From assembly GCA_913056235.1 (NCBI GenBank), contig CAJXMW010000001.1:310001-374000 (forward strand): 64,000 nt of DNA, in the 5' to 3' direction. Positions within the stretch are counted from its first letter, which is position 1, and each line of letters begins with the position of its first letter. The notes beneath the pieces were generated by a model that was given only the letters and a program-made list of their open reading frames with translations, was not told the DNA's origin and ran no database searches. The DNA is from an uncultured Fodinibius sp. (lineage in GTDB: Bacteria; Bacteroidota; Rhodothermia; Balneolales; Balneolaceae). Of this stretch, positions 18,322 to 28,222 are shown piece by piece. The position numbers were made by a program, and so were the translations under genes.

Positions 18322-21300
18322 ATGTTCGATACTATTGGTGAAAAAGTAGGCGATGTTTTAACCAGTATTTTTGGCACAAAAAGTGAACGTGACCTCAAGA
18401 AGATCTGGCCTATCGTTGAAGAGATAAATGAGCACTATGAAGGTATGCAGGAGCTTTCTGATGAAGAGCTCCAGCAAAAAACAGAAAATTTCAAACGACA
18501 GATCAGTGAAGCTACCAAAGAAATTGATGAGGAAATCGCTTCGATCAAGGATACGCTCAACAGTGACGAAGCGCTTTCGGTAAACCGGCGCCGCGAACTA
18601 GCCGAAGAACTTGACGAACTCGAACAGGAGCATCTAGATACTATTGAAGATGTGCTGGACGATATCCTGCCTGAAGCTTTCGCCGTCATGAAAGACACCT
18701 GCCGGCGTTTTCTTGGCGAAAAATGGATGGTTGGCGGCAACATGAACGAGTGGGGAATGGTGCCCTACGATGTTCAGCTTGCTGGCGCTATTGCCATGCA
18801 CCAGGGTAAAATTGCCGAGATGAAAACCGGTGAAGGTAAAACGCTGGCAGCCATTATGCCTGCTTATCTGAATGCCCTGAGCGGCCAAGGCGTGCATATC
18901 GTTACCGTAAACGATTACCTGGCCAAACGTGACGCCGAGTGGAACGCACCCCTTTTTGAGTTCCATGGCCTGGAGGTCGACTGTGTTGACCTTTACGACC
19001 CCAACTCTGAGCAACGCCGTCAAGCCTACCGTGCTGATATAACCTATGGTACCAACAATGAGTTTGGCTTCGACTATCTACGTGACAATATGGTCATCAA
19101 CTCGGAGCAACTGGTGCAACGTGGGCACAACTTTGCCATCATTGACGAAATCGACTCCATCCTGATTGATGAGGCTCGTACTCCGCTGATTATTTCTGGT
19201 CCCGTGCCCGAAGATACCCAATCGGAAAAATATGAGGAGCTGAAACCGCGCGTTGAGTCGCTTGTTAATGCACAGAAAAAGCTTGTAGCCAATTTTGTAA
19301 AAGAGGCACAAGAACACCTTGATGATGGCAACAAAGAAGAAGCCGGCCTGGCCATGTATCGTGCACAACGTGGATTTCCAAAAAACAAGAAGTTCCGCAA
19401 GATGATGCAGATTCCGGCCAATCAGAAGTTGCTTCAGGAAACCGAGAACTTTTACATGCAGGATAATGCACGCCGGCTGCCCCAAGTCGACAAAGAGCTC
19501 TACTACTCGGTGGATATGAAGATGAACAACATCGAGATGCAGGAAAAAGGGCAAGACTTTATTACCAAGGCTGACGAATCTGATGACTTCTTTATCATCC
19601 CCGACCTCGGAACCGAGACTACTGATCTCAATGAAGAGATGGACGAGCTGAAGGAAGAAAAAGTCCAGGAGATCAAAGACAACGACGAGTGGAGCGAAGA
19701 CTATAAAGAAGAGAAAATACAGGAAGCCAAGCAGGAGGTTGAACAAGAGCGCGAACGGCGGCTGAATGAACTACACCGGCGATTTGCTGAACGCAGTGAT
19801 CGTATTCACACCGTCAACCAGCTGCTAAAAGCCTATACCCTCTTCGAACGCGAAGAAGAATACATTGTACAAGAAGGCAAGGTCCAGATTGTTGATGAAC
19901 ATACCGGCCGTGTGATGTCAGGTCGTCGATATTCTGATGGACTCCACCAGGCGCTCGAGGCCAAAGAGGATGTTAGCGTAGAAGCTGCTACACAGACTTA
20001 CGCGACCATTACGCTGCAGAACTTTTTCCGCATGTACAACAAGCTGGCCGGCATGACCGGTACGGCTGCTACGGAGGAAGGCGAATTCAACGAAATTTAT
20101 GATCTCGATGTGGTCATCATTCCTACTAATGAACCCGTGATCCGGGATGATAAAGAAGACCTGGTCTTCCGAACCAAGCGCGAAAAGTACAACGCAGCAG
20201 TAGATAAAATTCGCGAATATCACGAAAATAAACAGCCGGTGCTCGTAGGTACTACCAGCGTTGATGTTTCTGAAACCATCAGCCGGATGCTCAAACGCGA
20301 GAGCATCCCACATAACGTGCTGAACGCCAAGCACCATGCCAGGGAGAGCGAAATTGTAGAAAATGCCGGACAACCTGGAGCCGTTACAGTGGCTACCAAC
20401 ATGGCCGGTCGCGGTACCGATATCAAGCTGGCGCCCGGCGTCAAAGAAAAGGGTGGCCTTGCTATTCTTGGTACTGCACGACACGAATCGCGACGTATCG
20501 ATCTGCAGCTACGTGGACGAGCCGGACGTCAGGGTGACCCCGGGGAATCACAATTTTATGTGTCCCTCGAAGATGACCTGATGCAGCTCTTTGGCTCCGA
20601 CCGCGTAGCCAATGTAATGGACCGCCTCAACTTTGAGGAAGGCGAAGTTATTACCCACTCGTGGATTACCAAGTCGCTGGAGCGAGCACAGAAAAAAGTT
20701 GAGCAGAACAACTTCAGCATCCGTAAGAAACAGCTGGAGTACGATGACGTGCTTAACAACCAGCGCGAAGTGATCTACAAGCGACGCAAGCACGCCTTGG
20801 GTGGAGAAGAGTTGCGTAGCGACATCTATGATATGCTCGAAGACCTGGTGGAAAGCATCGTCGAAGAACACTATCCCGAAGGCGAACTCGACAAGCTGCG
20901 CGATACTATCCTGCGCTTCCTGGCTGTTGACATCCAGCTCGACCGCGAGGAAATGGGTAAAATGGGCCCCGATGTGCTGATCGACCATATTATTGATCGT
21001 GCTTACGAAGTATATCGCCAAAAAGAAGAGATGATTTCGAAGCCGCTCTATCAGGTCATTAAAAACATCAAAGAGTCGGATGCCGATGAGAAACCTTCAA
21101 AAGTACAGGTAATTTTCACTGACGGCATCCGCCGCATGCGGGTGGTCGTGGATGTAGAAAAAGCCTATGAAAATGAAGGCCGCGAAGTGGCACGTGCACT
21201 CGAACGCACGGCTGTACTCTCTACCATCGACAATAAATGGATGGATCACCTGCGCGAACTCGATGCCGTAAAAGAAGGTATTGGTCTGCGGGCATATGGA

Positions 21301-21726
21301 CAGAAAGATCCACTGCTGGAATACAAGAAAGAGGCCTTCGAGATGTTTAAGAAACTGCTCGATGAGATCAACCAAGAGGCCATTTCCCTGATCTGGAAAG
21401 CCATCCCCGAAATGCAGGCCGACAAGAAGAAAATGGAGCAGGCTCCCGAGGAACGTGCCAAAGTGGACATGAATCGCGCCAAAGAGCAGCACTCCGACGC
21501 TACCAATATGGGCTTCAAGACCAACGCCCAGCAACAAAACGGCAATCAGCAACAACAGCAGCAGCGTAGCGATCAAAAACCGCAACCGGTAACCGTGGAA
21601 GAAGAGCCCGGTCGCAATGATTACGTAAAGATACAGAATATGAGCAGCGGCGAAATCATCGACATTAAATGGAAAAAAGCCAAGCGCATGATTGAAGATG
21701 ACAGCTGGGTAGTTATCGAAAAATAG
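18322..21726 (+). CDS. secA: preprotein translocase ATPase SecA
   Basis: 1134 residues, long compared with E. coli (901) but usual for the Bacteroidota group. SecA drives preproteins through SecYEG by ATP hydrolysis. Walker A is MKTGEGKT near residue 167, the DEID Walker B near 272, and motif VTVATNMAGRGTDIKL near 690. Extra length comes from a charged coiled-coil-like insertion at roughly 430-490 (EEMDELKEEKVQEIKDNDEW...) and from N-terminal acidic helices. The tail has a Gln run (about 1067-1085) and ends SSGEIIDIKWKKAKRMIEDDSW with no CxCxxxxxCH zinc motif, so binding to SecB by that motif is not expected. Monocistronic, divergent from rpmH. Confidence 0.97.
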   Translation: MFDTIGEKVGDVLTSIFGTKSERDLKKIWPIVEEINEHYEGMQELSDEELQQKTENFKRQISEATKEIDEEIASIKDTLNSDEALSVNRRRELAEELDELEQEHLDTIEDVLDDILPEAFAVMKDTCRRFLGEKWMVGGNMNEWGMVPYDVQLAGAIAMHQGKIAEMKTGEGKTLAAIMPAYLNALSGQGVHIVTVNDYLAKRDAEWNAPLFEFHGLEVDCVDLYDPNSEQRRQAYRADITYGTNNEFGFDYLRDNMVINSEQLVQRGHNFAIIDEIDSILIDEARTPLIISGPVPEDTQSEKYEELKPRVESLVNAQKKLVANFVKEAQEHLDDGNKEEAGLAMYRAQRGFPKNKKFRKMMQIPANQKLLQETENFYMQDNARRLPQVDKELYYSVDMKMNNIEMQEKGQDFITKADESDDFFIIPDLGTETTDLNEEMDELKEEKVQEIKDNDEWSEDYKEEKIQEAKQEVEQERERRLNELHRRFAERSDRIHTVNQLLKAYTLFEREEEYIVQEGKVQIVDEHTGRVMSGRRYSDGLHQALEAKEDVSVEAATQTYATITLQNFFRMYNKLAGMTGTAATEEGEFNEIYDLDVVIIPTNEPVIRDDKEDLVFRTKREKYNAAVDKIREYHENKQPVLVGTTSVDVSETISRMLKRESIPHNVLNAKHHARESEIVENAGQPGAVTVATNMAGRGTDIKLAPGVKEKGGLAILGTARHESRRIDLQLRGRAGRQGDPGESQFYVSLEDDLMQLFGSDRVANVMDRLNFEEGEVITHSWITKSLERAQKKVEQNNFSIRKKQLEYDDVLNNQREVIYKRRKHALGGEELRSDIYDMLEDLVESIVEEHYPEGELDKLRDTILRFLAVDIQLDREEMGKMGPDVLIDHIIDRAYEVYRQKEEMISKPLYQVIKNIKESDADEKPSKVQVIFTDGIRRMRVVVDVEKAYENEGREVARALERTAVLSTIDNKWMDHLRELDAVKEGIGLRAYGQKDPLLEYKKEAFEMFKKLLDEINQEAISLIWKAIPEMQADKKKMEQAPEERAKVDMNRAKEQHSDATNMGFKTNAQQQNGNQQQQQQRSDQKPQPVTVEEEPGRNDYVKIQNMSSGEIIDIKWKKAKRMIEDDSWVVIEK

Positions 21727-21795
21727 TAGCACGTTATCGGTTATTTGTTAATAGTCATCCTGTTATTAAATAACTGGTAACCAATAGCCAACACC

Positions 21796-22554
21796 ATGGA
21801 TGTACTGGGAATTGATATCGGGAGTTATGGCCTCAAGGGATCTATTGTAGATACCGAAAAGGGCGAAATTATTTCGGAGCGCCGGAGCACGCCGCCTCTT
21901 GAGGATACTACGCCGCACAAGATACTGGCCAAGATGCACCAAATTGTGCGCAATGAGTTTGACTGGGATGGTCCTGTGGGCTGCGCCTTCCCGGCGCCGG
22001 TCAATAAAGGGATCGTACTGTCATCCAAACGGATCGATAATTCGTGGGTTGATGCTGATGCGGAACAGCTTTTTTCGGAAATTACCGACAATCCTGTTTC
22101 GGTCATCAACGATACGGATGCAACGGGGCTGGCCGAAATGTATTTGGGAGCGGGCCAAAACCAGGAAGGCCTGACCATCGTACTCACCGTGGGTACGGGC
22201 ATTGGTTCCTCTCTTTTTATGGATGGACGACTGGTCCCCAATACCGAACTAGGGCTGATGGAAGTCCGCGGCATCACCGTGGAGGAACGTGCATCCAACA
22301 AATCCCGCAAGGAAGAGGGCATACGAAAAAAAACATGGGCTAAACGCCTGCAGTTAGTACTCGAGCACTTTGAGAAAATTTTCCATCCCAACCTGTTTGT
22401 CCTCGGTGGACAGCTAAGGCGCAAAGCTGACAAAACCTTCCCTTATATAAAGATAAATACCACTTTTAAACCAGCCAGCTTCCTCAACGATGCCAGTATT
22501 GTGGGGGCTGCCATGGTTGCGGCTGACAAGAAAAACAAACTTTTTTACAGGTAG
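21796..22554 (+). CDS. ppgK: polyphosphate glucokinase-like ROK-family kinase
   Basis: 252 residues. The start VLGIDIGSYGLKGSIVDTEKGE is the phosphate-1 motif of the ROK/PPGK group, NDTDATGLAEMYLGAG contains the catalytic Asp, and VLTVGTGIGSSLFMDGRLVPNTELG is phosphate-2. Length and spacing match polyphosphate glucokinases, which phosphorylate glucose with polyphosphate and often ATP. The His-Cys zinc motif of many ROK repressors is absent, so an enzyme is favoured. The phosphoryl donor cannot be read from sequence. It lies 69 bases after secA and about 50 before mtgA. Confidence 0.82.
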   Translation: MDVLGIDIGSYGLKGSIVDTEKGEIISERRSTPPLEDTTPHKILAKMHQIVRNEFDWDGPVGCAFPAPVNKGIVLSSKRIDNSWVDADAEQLFSEITDNPVSVINDTDATGLAEMYLGAGQNQEGLTIVLTVGTGIGSSLFMDGRLVPNTELGLMEVRGITVEERASNKSRKEEGIRKKTWAKRLQLVLEHFEKIFHPNLFVLGGQLRRKADKTFPYIKINTTFKPASFLNDASIVGAAMVAADKKNKLFYR

Positions 22555-22575
22555 ATTTAGTACGTTTTCGTTAAG

Positions 22576-22583
22576 CTAAATTT
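22576..22583 (+). promoter_or_regulatory. possible -7 element of mtgA
   Basis: TAAATTTG matches the Bacteroidota -7 consensus TAnnTTTG and ends 21 bases before the ATG at 22605. No clear -33 TTG is found at the expected distance, so this is weak. It overlaps the alternative GTG at 22584, which favours the ATG as start. Confidence 0.3.
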
Positions 22584-22604
22584 GTGATCTGCCTACTCGG
22601 GGCT

Positions 22605-23372
22605 ATGAATAACCTGGATAACTTCAATCAACTTTCTCCCTTAAAACCTGACCTTACGTTCGGGATTCAACGCCGGATTCGCCCCATCCTGAACTGGCTG
22701 TCGCGACTTGTTGCCATTTTATTTGCCCTTTCTGTTCTATCCATCCTGCTTTTACGCTGGATCAATCCGCCAACCACTTCATTTATACTACAGCGCCAAT
22801 ACTCGGCCTGGCAAAACGGCGAAGAATCCCTTGTACTAAAACACGAATGGGTGGACTGGAAACATATTTCGCCATCCATAAAGATGGCGGCCATTACCTC
22901 AGAAGACCAAGCCTTTGCCAAACACTGGGGCATCGATGTCAGCTCCATCCGCAAGGCAATCGACGAATACGAAAAAGGGCAGAACCTGCGTGGGGCCAGC
23001 ACGATCACCCAGCAGGTGGCCAAGAATCTTTTTTTGTGGCCGGCACAATCGTACCTTCGCAAAGGCATTGAAGCCTATTGTGCGCTGCTCATCGAACTGC
23101 TCTGGTCGAAGCAGCGAATCCTGGAAATGTATCTCAATATCGTTGAGTTCGGAGATGGGATTTATGGTGTACAAGCAGCGGCTCAGCACTTTTTTCATAC
23201 CTCGGCCGACAACCTTTCCAAATGGCAAAGTGCCCTGATGGTAACAGCACTGCCAGCCCCCAGACGCTACAATCTCGCCAACCCTTCGCAATACATGCTG
23301 GAACGCCGGACCTGGGTGCTTCAATACATGAATCTACTGGGAAATGACGCTTACCTAGAGAAACTTGAGTGA
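22605..23372 (+). CDS. mtgA: monofunctional biosynthetic peptidoglycan transglycosylase
   Basis: 255 residues from the ATG at 22605 (GTG at 22584 is in frame but overlaps a promoter-like word). One membrane anchor (VAILFALSVLSILLLRW) precedes a GT51 domain with the catalytic Glu in TSEDQAFAKHWGID and the RGASTITQQVAKNLFLWPAQSYLRKGIEAY stretch, then LEMYLNIVEFGDGIYG. The enzyme polymerises lipid II into glycan strands at the outer face of the inner membrane and lacks a transpeptidase domain. All GT51 hallmark motifs are intact. Confidence 0.95.
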   Translation: MNNLDNFNQLSPLKPDLTFGIQRRIRPILNWLSRLVAILFALSVLSILLLRWINPPTTSFILQRQYSAWQNGEESLVLKHEWVDWKHISPSIKMAAITSEDQAFAKHWGIDVSSIRKAIDEYEKGQNLRGASTITQQVAKNLFLWPAQSYLRKGIEAYCALLIELLWSKQRILEMYLNIVEFGDGIYGVQAAAQHFFHTSADNLSKWQSALMVTALPAPRRYNLANPSQYMLERRTWVLQYMNLLGNDAYLEKLE

Positions 23373-23580
23373 CACTGCTTTTCGGATTCAAAACATTTTA
23401 GTTCCATTGCAGAGCAACGTAAACAGATGATGTATTACCACATGGCAGAGGCACAGCACACGCTCGTGATATCCATACAGACACAGAGCATCTACCCACG
23501 TAAAAAAGTTATTGCCCTCTTGCCCCTCTCAGAAATCCTTTCTTTATTTCTAGTCTACCAATTTAAACTGATGTCTCACC

Positions 23581-25695
23581 ATGAAACACCTTTCAAAGAT
23601 TCTCATCGTACTCTTTTTCATTCCGGCTGTAGGTCAGGCCCAAGCTGGACTTGATACGCTCAGCCTGGAATCCATTTTCTATGAGCCCTTGCTGGCCGGC
23701 AATCGCCCGGAACTCAGCTCCTTTTCACCGGATTTGTCACACATCTATTACCAGACCAACGATTCGTCGATGGCCGAGGAAGAGTTCTTCCAGGTAGATC
23801 TGAAGGGCAAAAATATGAAGCTGGTGCCCGACAAAGTGGAGCGCCGGTTCAAAGTAGCACCGAACGGCAAGAAACTGCTCTACAACGAGAAAGGAGACAT
23901 CTGGATAGCCGATCTAAACTTCGAAAACAAACAACAGCTCATTGATACAGAGACCTCAGAATACAGTGGCACCTGGTCGCCCGACAGCAAGCGCATTGCC
24001 TTTGTGCAGGAGGGCAACGTGCTAATCCTGAATATTGAATCTGCAAAGCTTACCCAGGTAACCAATAAAAAAGAAGAGGAGACCGGCTACAGCATTGTCG
24101 ACTGGGCCGGCAACGACAAGCTTGTGTTATCACAGTATGATACCTCCAGCTATAAAGAATATTACTTTCCGGAGTACGTGCATGATTACGTGCAGACCGG
24201 AGCCACGCGGCGTGGGGTCGCACGCGAAATCATCTCAGTGGCTTATCTCGATTCAAGCAGTGTAAAATCAGTCTTTGAACAAAAAGGATACCTGAGTACG
24301 AGCATCAGCGCCGATGGAGACTACCTGGCTATCGATGCGATGGGACCACCCATGGAGAAGCGCGAAGTCAAGATCTACGACATTAACGAGCAAAGCTGGG
24401 CAACCGCGTTTGAGGATTCGACCGACGGCTGGCTCTACGGCACGAAGATCGACTTTGCACCCAAAGGTGACGAGCTAATGATCAAATCCGAGAAGGATGG
24501 CTGGAATCATATCTATACGGTCAATCCCGACGGGAGCAACCTGCAGCAGCATACAGATGGTGCGTTTGAAGTGCCTTGGGCCGAGTGGATCGGTGGAAAC
24601 TCCATCGTCTTTGCCTCCACCAAGGTAGGACCCGGTGAGCGCCACATCTACACGCTGGATATCAATGACAATGACATCACCAAACTAACTTCAGAAACCG
24701 GTTACCGGCAAAATTTTCAGCTCAGCCGTGACAAGCGTCACCTCGTGTACGAATACAGCTATTTTAACGAACCGTTTGAGCTCTACGCGCTCGATCTCAA
24801 GAATCCTAAAAAAGAGCGACACCTGACCCACACCATTCCCGAACGTTTTACAAAAATCGACTGGCAAAAAGAAGATTACATCCACTTTACCGCCCGCGAT
24901 GGGGAAACTGAGCTCTCGATGTCGGTACTCGAACCGCTCAATAAACAGGATAATCAAAAGTATCCGGTGGTGGTCTTTGTACACGGAGCCGGGTCGTTGC
25001 AGAACGTGTACAAGGGATGGTCGGACCACTACTACCGCGAATACATGTTCCACCAGTACCTGAACGCACAGGGCTACTATGTGATCGAGGTGGATTACCG
25101 CCACAGCAACGGCTACGGACGCGAATTCCGCGAAGACGTCACCAACTGGATGGGCAAATATGAGACGCGCGACATCATCGACGGCATCAATTATCTGGCC
25201 GGGCATTATCCGGAGGCCGACACCAGCCGGGTTGGCATTTACGGCGGTAGCTACGGCGGATTTATGGCGCTGTACGCCACCAGTGTAGCACCCTCCTATT
25301 TTGATGCCGCTGCTGCCCTGCGCGCCGTCACCAACTGGGAAAATTACTACCACACCAATCCCTGGTACACCATGCCACGACTAGGTAAGCCCAAAGCAGA
25401 CTCGGCCAACTATGCGCGCAGTTCCCCCCTCACTTATGTGGATCAGCTGGAACAACCGGTACTTATTCTCCACGGCCTGATCGACAACAATGTGGGTTTC
25501 CAGGATGCTGCCCAATATATTGAAAAGCTGATTCAGGCGGGCAACAAAGAGTTTGATATGATGATGTACCCCTCAGAGCGCCACAGCTTCGAAGATCCCG
25601 ACGCATGGTTTGACGAATACACCCGCATTTTTGAATTCTTTAATGAAAAACTCAAGACAGGGTCATCAAAAGAGCTTTCGAATGAAACAAAATAG
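23581..25695 (+). CDS. S9 family peptidase (DPP-IV/acylaminoacyl type), exported
   Basis: 704 residues. A signal peptide (MKHLSKILIVLFFIPAVGQAQ) is followed by an N-terminal beta-propeller with WD40/TolB-like blades (DLSHIYY, SPDSKRIAF, SADGDYLAI) to about residue 430, then an alpha/beta hydrolase domain. The catalytic triad is Ser near 554 (GIYGGSYGGF), Asp near 634 (LIDNNVGFQD) and His near 667 (SERHSFEDPDAW). Members cut dipeptides or oligopeptides after Pro or Ala in the periplasm. The Glu motif of DPP-IV is not clear, so tri- or oligopeptidase activity is possible. A 208-base gap without gene separates it from mtgA. Confidence 0.93.
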   Translation: MKHLSKILIVLFFIPAVGQAQAGLDTLSLESIFYEPLLAGNRPELSSFSPDLSHIYYQTNDSSMAEEEFFQVDLKGKNMKLVPDKVERRFKVAPNGKKLLYNEKGDIWIADLNFENKQQLIDTETSEYSGTWSPDSKRIAFVQEGNVLILNIESAKLTQVTNKKEEETGYSIVDWAGNDKLVLSQYDTSSYKEYYFPEYVHDYVQTGATRRGVAREIISVAYLDSSSVKSVFEQKGYLSTSISADGDYLAIDAMGPPMEKREVKIYDINEQSWATAFEDSTDGWLYGTKIDFAPKGDELMIKSEKDGWNHIYTVNPDGSNLQQHTDGAFEVPWAEWIGGNSIVFASTKVGPGERHIYTLDINDNDITKLTSETGYRQNFQLSRDKRHLVYEYSYFNEPFELYALDLKNPKKERHLTHTIPERFTKIDWQKEDYIHFTARDGETELSMSVLEPLNKQDNQKYPVVVFVHGAGSLQNVYKGWSDHYYREYMFHQYLNAQGYYVIEVDYRHSNGYGREFREDVTNWMGKYETRDIIDGINYLAGHYPEADTSRVGIYGGSYGGFMALYATSVAPSYFDAAAALRAVTNWENYYHTNPWYTMPRLGKPKADSANYARSSPLTYVDQLEQPVLILHGLIDNNVGFQDAAQYIEKLIQAGNKEFDMMMYPSERHSFEDPDAWFDEYTRIFEFFNEKLKTGSSKELSNETK

Positions 25696-25748
25696 CCCCA
25701 TTATCAGTTGTAATTATTCGTATTAGTAGAAATTCAATTTTGCACTAA

Positions 25749-26813
25749 ATGATCTGGTCATTCGCCATTGTAGGCACTTTCCTTGCGGCGCTGTTTGTGG
25801 TTGATAAACTGCTTGCTGCTCCCAAATATAATGCTGACAATTCCAATCACTTTGACGGCAGCAAGTTTGTCAATCCCGGTAATCCAGAAGCCCATCATTA
25901 CGGCGACGTGCTTAAGTGGTGGTTCAGTGGAAACGACAAAGGACATTGGGAAAAACATACCAACGGCGAAATCAATCAGCATACTCCATCAGAATCAAAT
26001 AGTGACAACAACAAAATCACTTTTGTAAATCATGCTACCTTTCTGCTTCAGATAGACGGAATAAACATTCTCACCGACCCGATCTGGAGCAACCGTGCCA
26101 GTCCATACCAGTGGATTGGTCCCAAACGGATGCGCAAGCCCGGTATCGCCTTTGAAGACCTACCGGACATTGATACCGTGCTCATCAGCCACAACCATTA
26201 CGACCATCTGGATATCCATGCCATAAAGCGACTGCACGAACAATATGACCCACAATTCGTGGTTCCGCTTGGCGTCGAAAAACTTTTACACAAACATGGT
26301 ATCAGCAAAACCATCCACCTCGACTGGTGGGAGGAAACTCAAACGGAACAACAGTTGCGACTTACCGCCGTTCCGGCCCGTCACTTTTCCGGTCGCGGTC
26401 TTTTCGATCGCAACAAAACGCTCTGGTGCGGATACGTGCTGCATACTTCGTTGGGCAATATTTACTTTGCGGGGGATTCTGGCTATGGCGACTTCTTCAA
26501 AGAAATTGGGCACCGGTTTGGTCCCATGCACACCTCAATGATTCCCATTGGCGCCTACAAGCCGCGCTGGTTTATGGCGCCCATCCACATGTCTCCCGAG
26601 GAAGCTGTACTAGCCCACCGCGACGTACAGTCGCAGCAAAGCATTGCCATGCACTTCGGCACCTTTCCGATGGCCGACGACGGCATGTTTGAGGCCACCG
26701 AAGACCTGGAGATCGCGCGCAAGAGCAACAACATTAGCGAAGAGCAATTTCGTATCTTGGAAGAAGGCGATCCGCTGGAGCTGACCGCTCGGAAATCAGC
26801 GGATGTGGCTTAA
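25749..26813 (+). CDS. NAPE-PLD-like MBL-fold metallohydrolase
   Basis: 354 residues. An N-terminal hydrophobic segment (MIWSFAIVGTFLAALFVVDKLLAAP) acts as membrane anchor or signal. The metallo-beta-lactamase fold shows FVNHATFLLQIDGINILTDPIWSNRASP, the HNHYDHLD zinc motif at about 148-155, AVPARHFSGRG, YFAGDSGY and a C-terminal AMHFGTFPMADDGMFEA. This order is that of bacterial relatives of N-acyl-phosphatidylethanolamine phospholipase D, which hydrolyse phospholipid head-group bonds. The exact lipid is unknown; an ascorbate-lactonase (UlaG) type function is less likely given the anchor and length. Confidence 0.88.
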   Translation: MIWSFAIVGTFLAALFVVDKLLAAPKYNADNSNHFDGSKFVNPGNPEAHHYGDVLKWWFSGNDKGHWEKHTNGEINQHTPSESNSDNNKITFVNHATFLLQIDGINILTDPIWSNRASPYQWIGPKRMRKPGIAFEDLPDIDTVLISHNHYDHLDIHAIKRLHEQYDPQFVVPLGVEKLLHKHGISKTIHLDWWEETQTEQQLRLTAVPARHFSGRGLFDRNKTLWCGYVLHTSLGNIYFAGDSGYGDFFKEIGHRFGPMHTSMIPIGAYKPRWFMAPIHMSPEEAVLAHRDVQSQQSIAMHFGTFPMADDGMFEATEDLEIARKSNNISEEQFRILEEGDPLELTARKSADVA

Positions 26814-26868
26814 GGGGAAACTCTGCAAATAGGGTAGCGCAATTTTCATATACGCTTTCAGGGTCATC

Positions 26869-26892
26869 CCCCTATCCCCCTTCAAAGGGGGA
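26869..26892. repeat. C/G hairpin repeat
   Basis: A tccccct / aggggga stem around a four-base loop lies downstream of the metallohydrolase gene and follows a run of cccctatcccc. Such C-rich stems are frequent intergenic repeats in Bacteroidota; without a T tract a terminator role is doubtful. Confidence 0.45.
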
Positions 26893-26957
26893 CTTCAGAA
26901 GCTTTATAAGATTACAAATGACAACTTCAATTCTGCTTCTTCTAATCGGTGCTTTTT

Positions 26958-26984
26958 GTAGAACGATTTGGCAAATCGTTCTAC
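26958..26984. repeat. perfect 12-bp hairpin between convergent genes
   Basis: gtagaacgattt and its exact complement aaatcgttctac flank a three-base loop. The hairpin ends two bases before the stop codon of the minus-strand BNR gene. A half-copy (ggcaaatcgttct) occurs at 37848-37860. It lacks a T tract on either strand, so it looks like a repeat palindrome rather than a classic terminator. Confidence 0.65.
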
Positions 26985-26986
26985 GG

Positions 26987-28054
26987 TTACTCTTCTTCCG
27001 GGCGATAGCTAAAAACCCCTTTATTGGTACCAAAGTACAACACCTCTTGGCCACCGGCCATCACTGATATCATATCATTGACGACGATGCCGGACGGGGC
27101 ATCGGGAATTTGCACCTGCTGCCACGTTTCGCCAAAGTCGGTGCTTTTAGCAAAAAACAACGTGCCCGAATCGTTTTTTCCGCTGGCGTATATTGTTTCG
27201 GGGTTGCGGGCGCTGTGGGCCATCGTGCGTATATCAATGTCTTTATACGCCACCTGCCAATTCTGTCCGCCGTCGGCAGTGCGAAATATACCGTACCCGG
27301 TGGCCGCCAGTACCGAATCGCTCTCGGTGGGGTTTAGTAATATATCATTAATGGTGGCAGAAACCGGTGGAGTAACTTGCTCCCAGCTTTTCCCCTTATT
27401 AGTAGATTTAATCAAATAACCTTGAAAAATGGCATTTGACCCTCCAGTCCAAATATTATTCTTGTGATAAGGACTAATCTCAAGAAAACTGGCAAATCCA
27501 CCCCAATAATCCCATTGACCATTTATTAAATTCCAGGTTTTTCCTCCATTAATGGAACGTACTACGGTGGAACCACTAACACGGGAATAAACCGTATCGG
27601 ATGGCTGGGATGGGGTGGTCATATCCCCTACCCAGGTGTATTTCCCTTCTTCTCCTCCATAGTTATTCATGTACGTTTGCCAATGTTCCCCGCCGTCTTC
27701 AGACAGGTAAAGGGATGGGATCCCGGACCCAAAATCAGAAATACGGGTTGCGACCAGCAATCGGTCCCCGGTCAAAAACACAACGTCTTTGACCTCCTTC
27801 TCGGCCATCCCCAGCGAGATCCATTCGGCGCTGGTATCGCCCACGGGGCGCCGGTACAGCCCCTCGTCGGTTACGGCATATAACCCATTTTCAAAGACCG
27901 TCAGTTCATTGGTCGGGGGCTGGCTGAATGGCGTTTTTTCGTTTGCCGTGGGGGTTTCGTTCTTGCAAGCAGACAAGCCCACAAATAAGATAAGTAGAAC
28001 AAAAAATGGGCTGTGGCGGTGTGATCTCAGCATTGTTCGTTTAATTTGTAACAA
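26987..28054 (-). CDS. BNR/sialidase-like beta-propeller lipoprotein
   Basis: 355 residues; the second Met (MLRSHRHSPFF, 28033) may be the true start. The signal ends in a lipobox, FVGLSAC, so Cys30 is the probable lipid anchor. Asp-box-like turns recur through the chain (YLSEDGGEHWQTY, RSINGGKTWNL, KSTNKGKSWEQV, RTADGGQNWQVAY, KSTDFGETWQQV), giving a propeller of the photosystem-assembly/BNR type. Such proteins are surface or periplasmic and of varied roles; no catalytic residues for a true sialidase are recognised. Convergent with the metallohydrolase, divergent from dnaX. Confidence 0.82.
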   Translation of the reverse strand: MLQIKRTMLRSHRHSPFFVLLILFVGLSACKNETPTANEKTPFSQPPTNELTVFENGLYAVTDEGLYRRPVGDTSAEWISLGMAEKEVKDVVFLTGDRLLVATRISDFGSGIPSLYLSEDGGEHWQTYMNNYGGEEGKYTWVGDMTTPSQPSDTVYSRVSGSTVVRSINGGKTWNLINGQWDYWGGFASFLEISPYHKNNIWTGGSNAIFQGYLIKSTNKGKSWEQVTPPVSATINDILLNPTESDSVLAATGYGIFRTADGGQNWQVAYKDIDIRTMAHSARNPETIYASGKNDSGTLFFAKSTDFGETWQQVQIPDAPSGIVVNDMISVMAGGQEVLYFGTNKGVFSYRPEEE

Positions 28055-28222
28055 TTGCTGTTGTAATACTTTAAAAAAACTGCAACTTATGCAACGAATT
28101 AAAATAGAGCCAGTCTACGTTGTCCGTCAGCAATCCCAAATTTACTCCCGAAATTGGGCTTCATTTTTTGTAGATTTATCCGTTGTTTGTAGCAATAACT
28201 CACAGCTCAACAAGAGCCACGG

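Noticed and set aside
26987-28054. True sialidase
   Set aside because: Asp-box-like repeats are present, but the catalytic Arg triad, Tyr/Glu pair and Asp of sialidases are not recognised.
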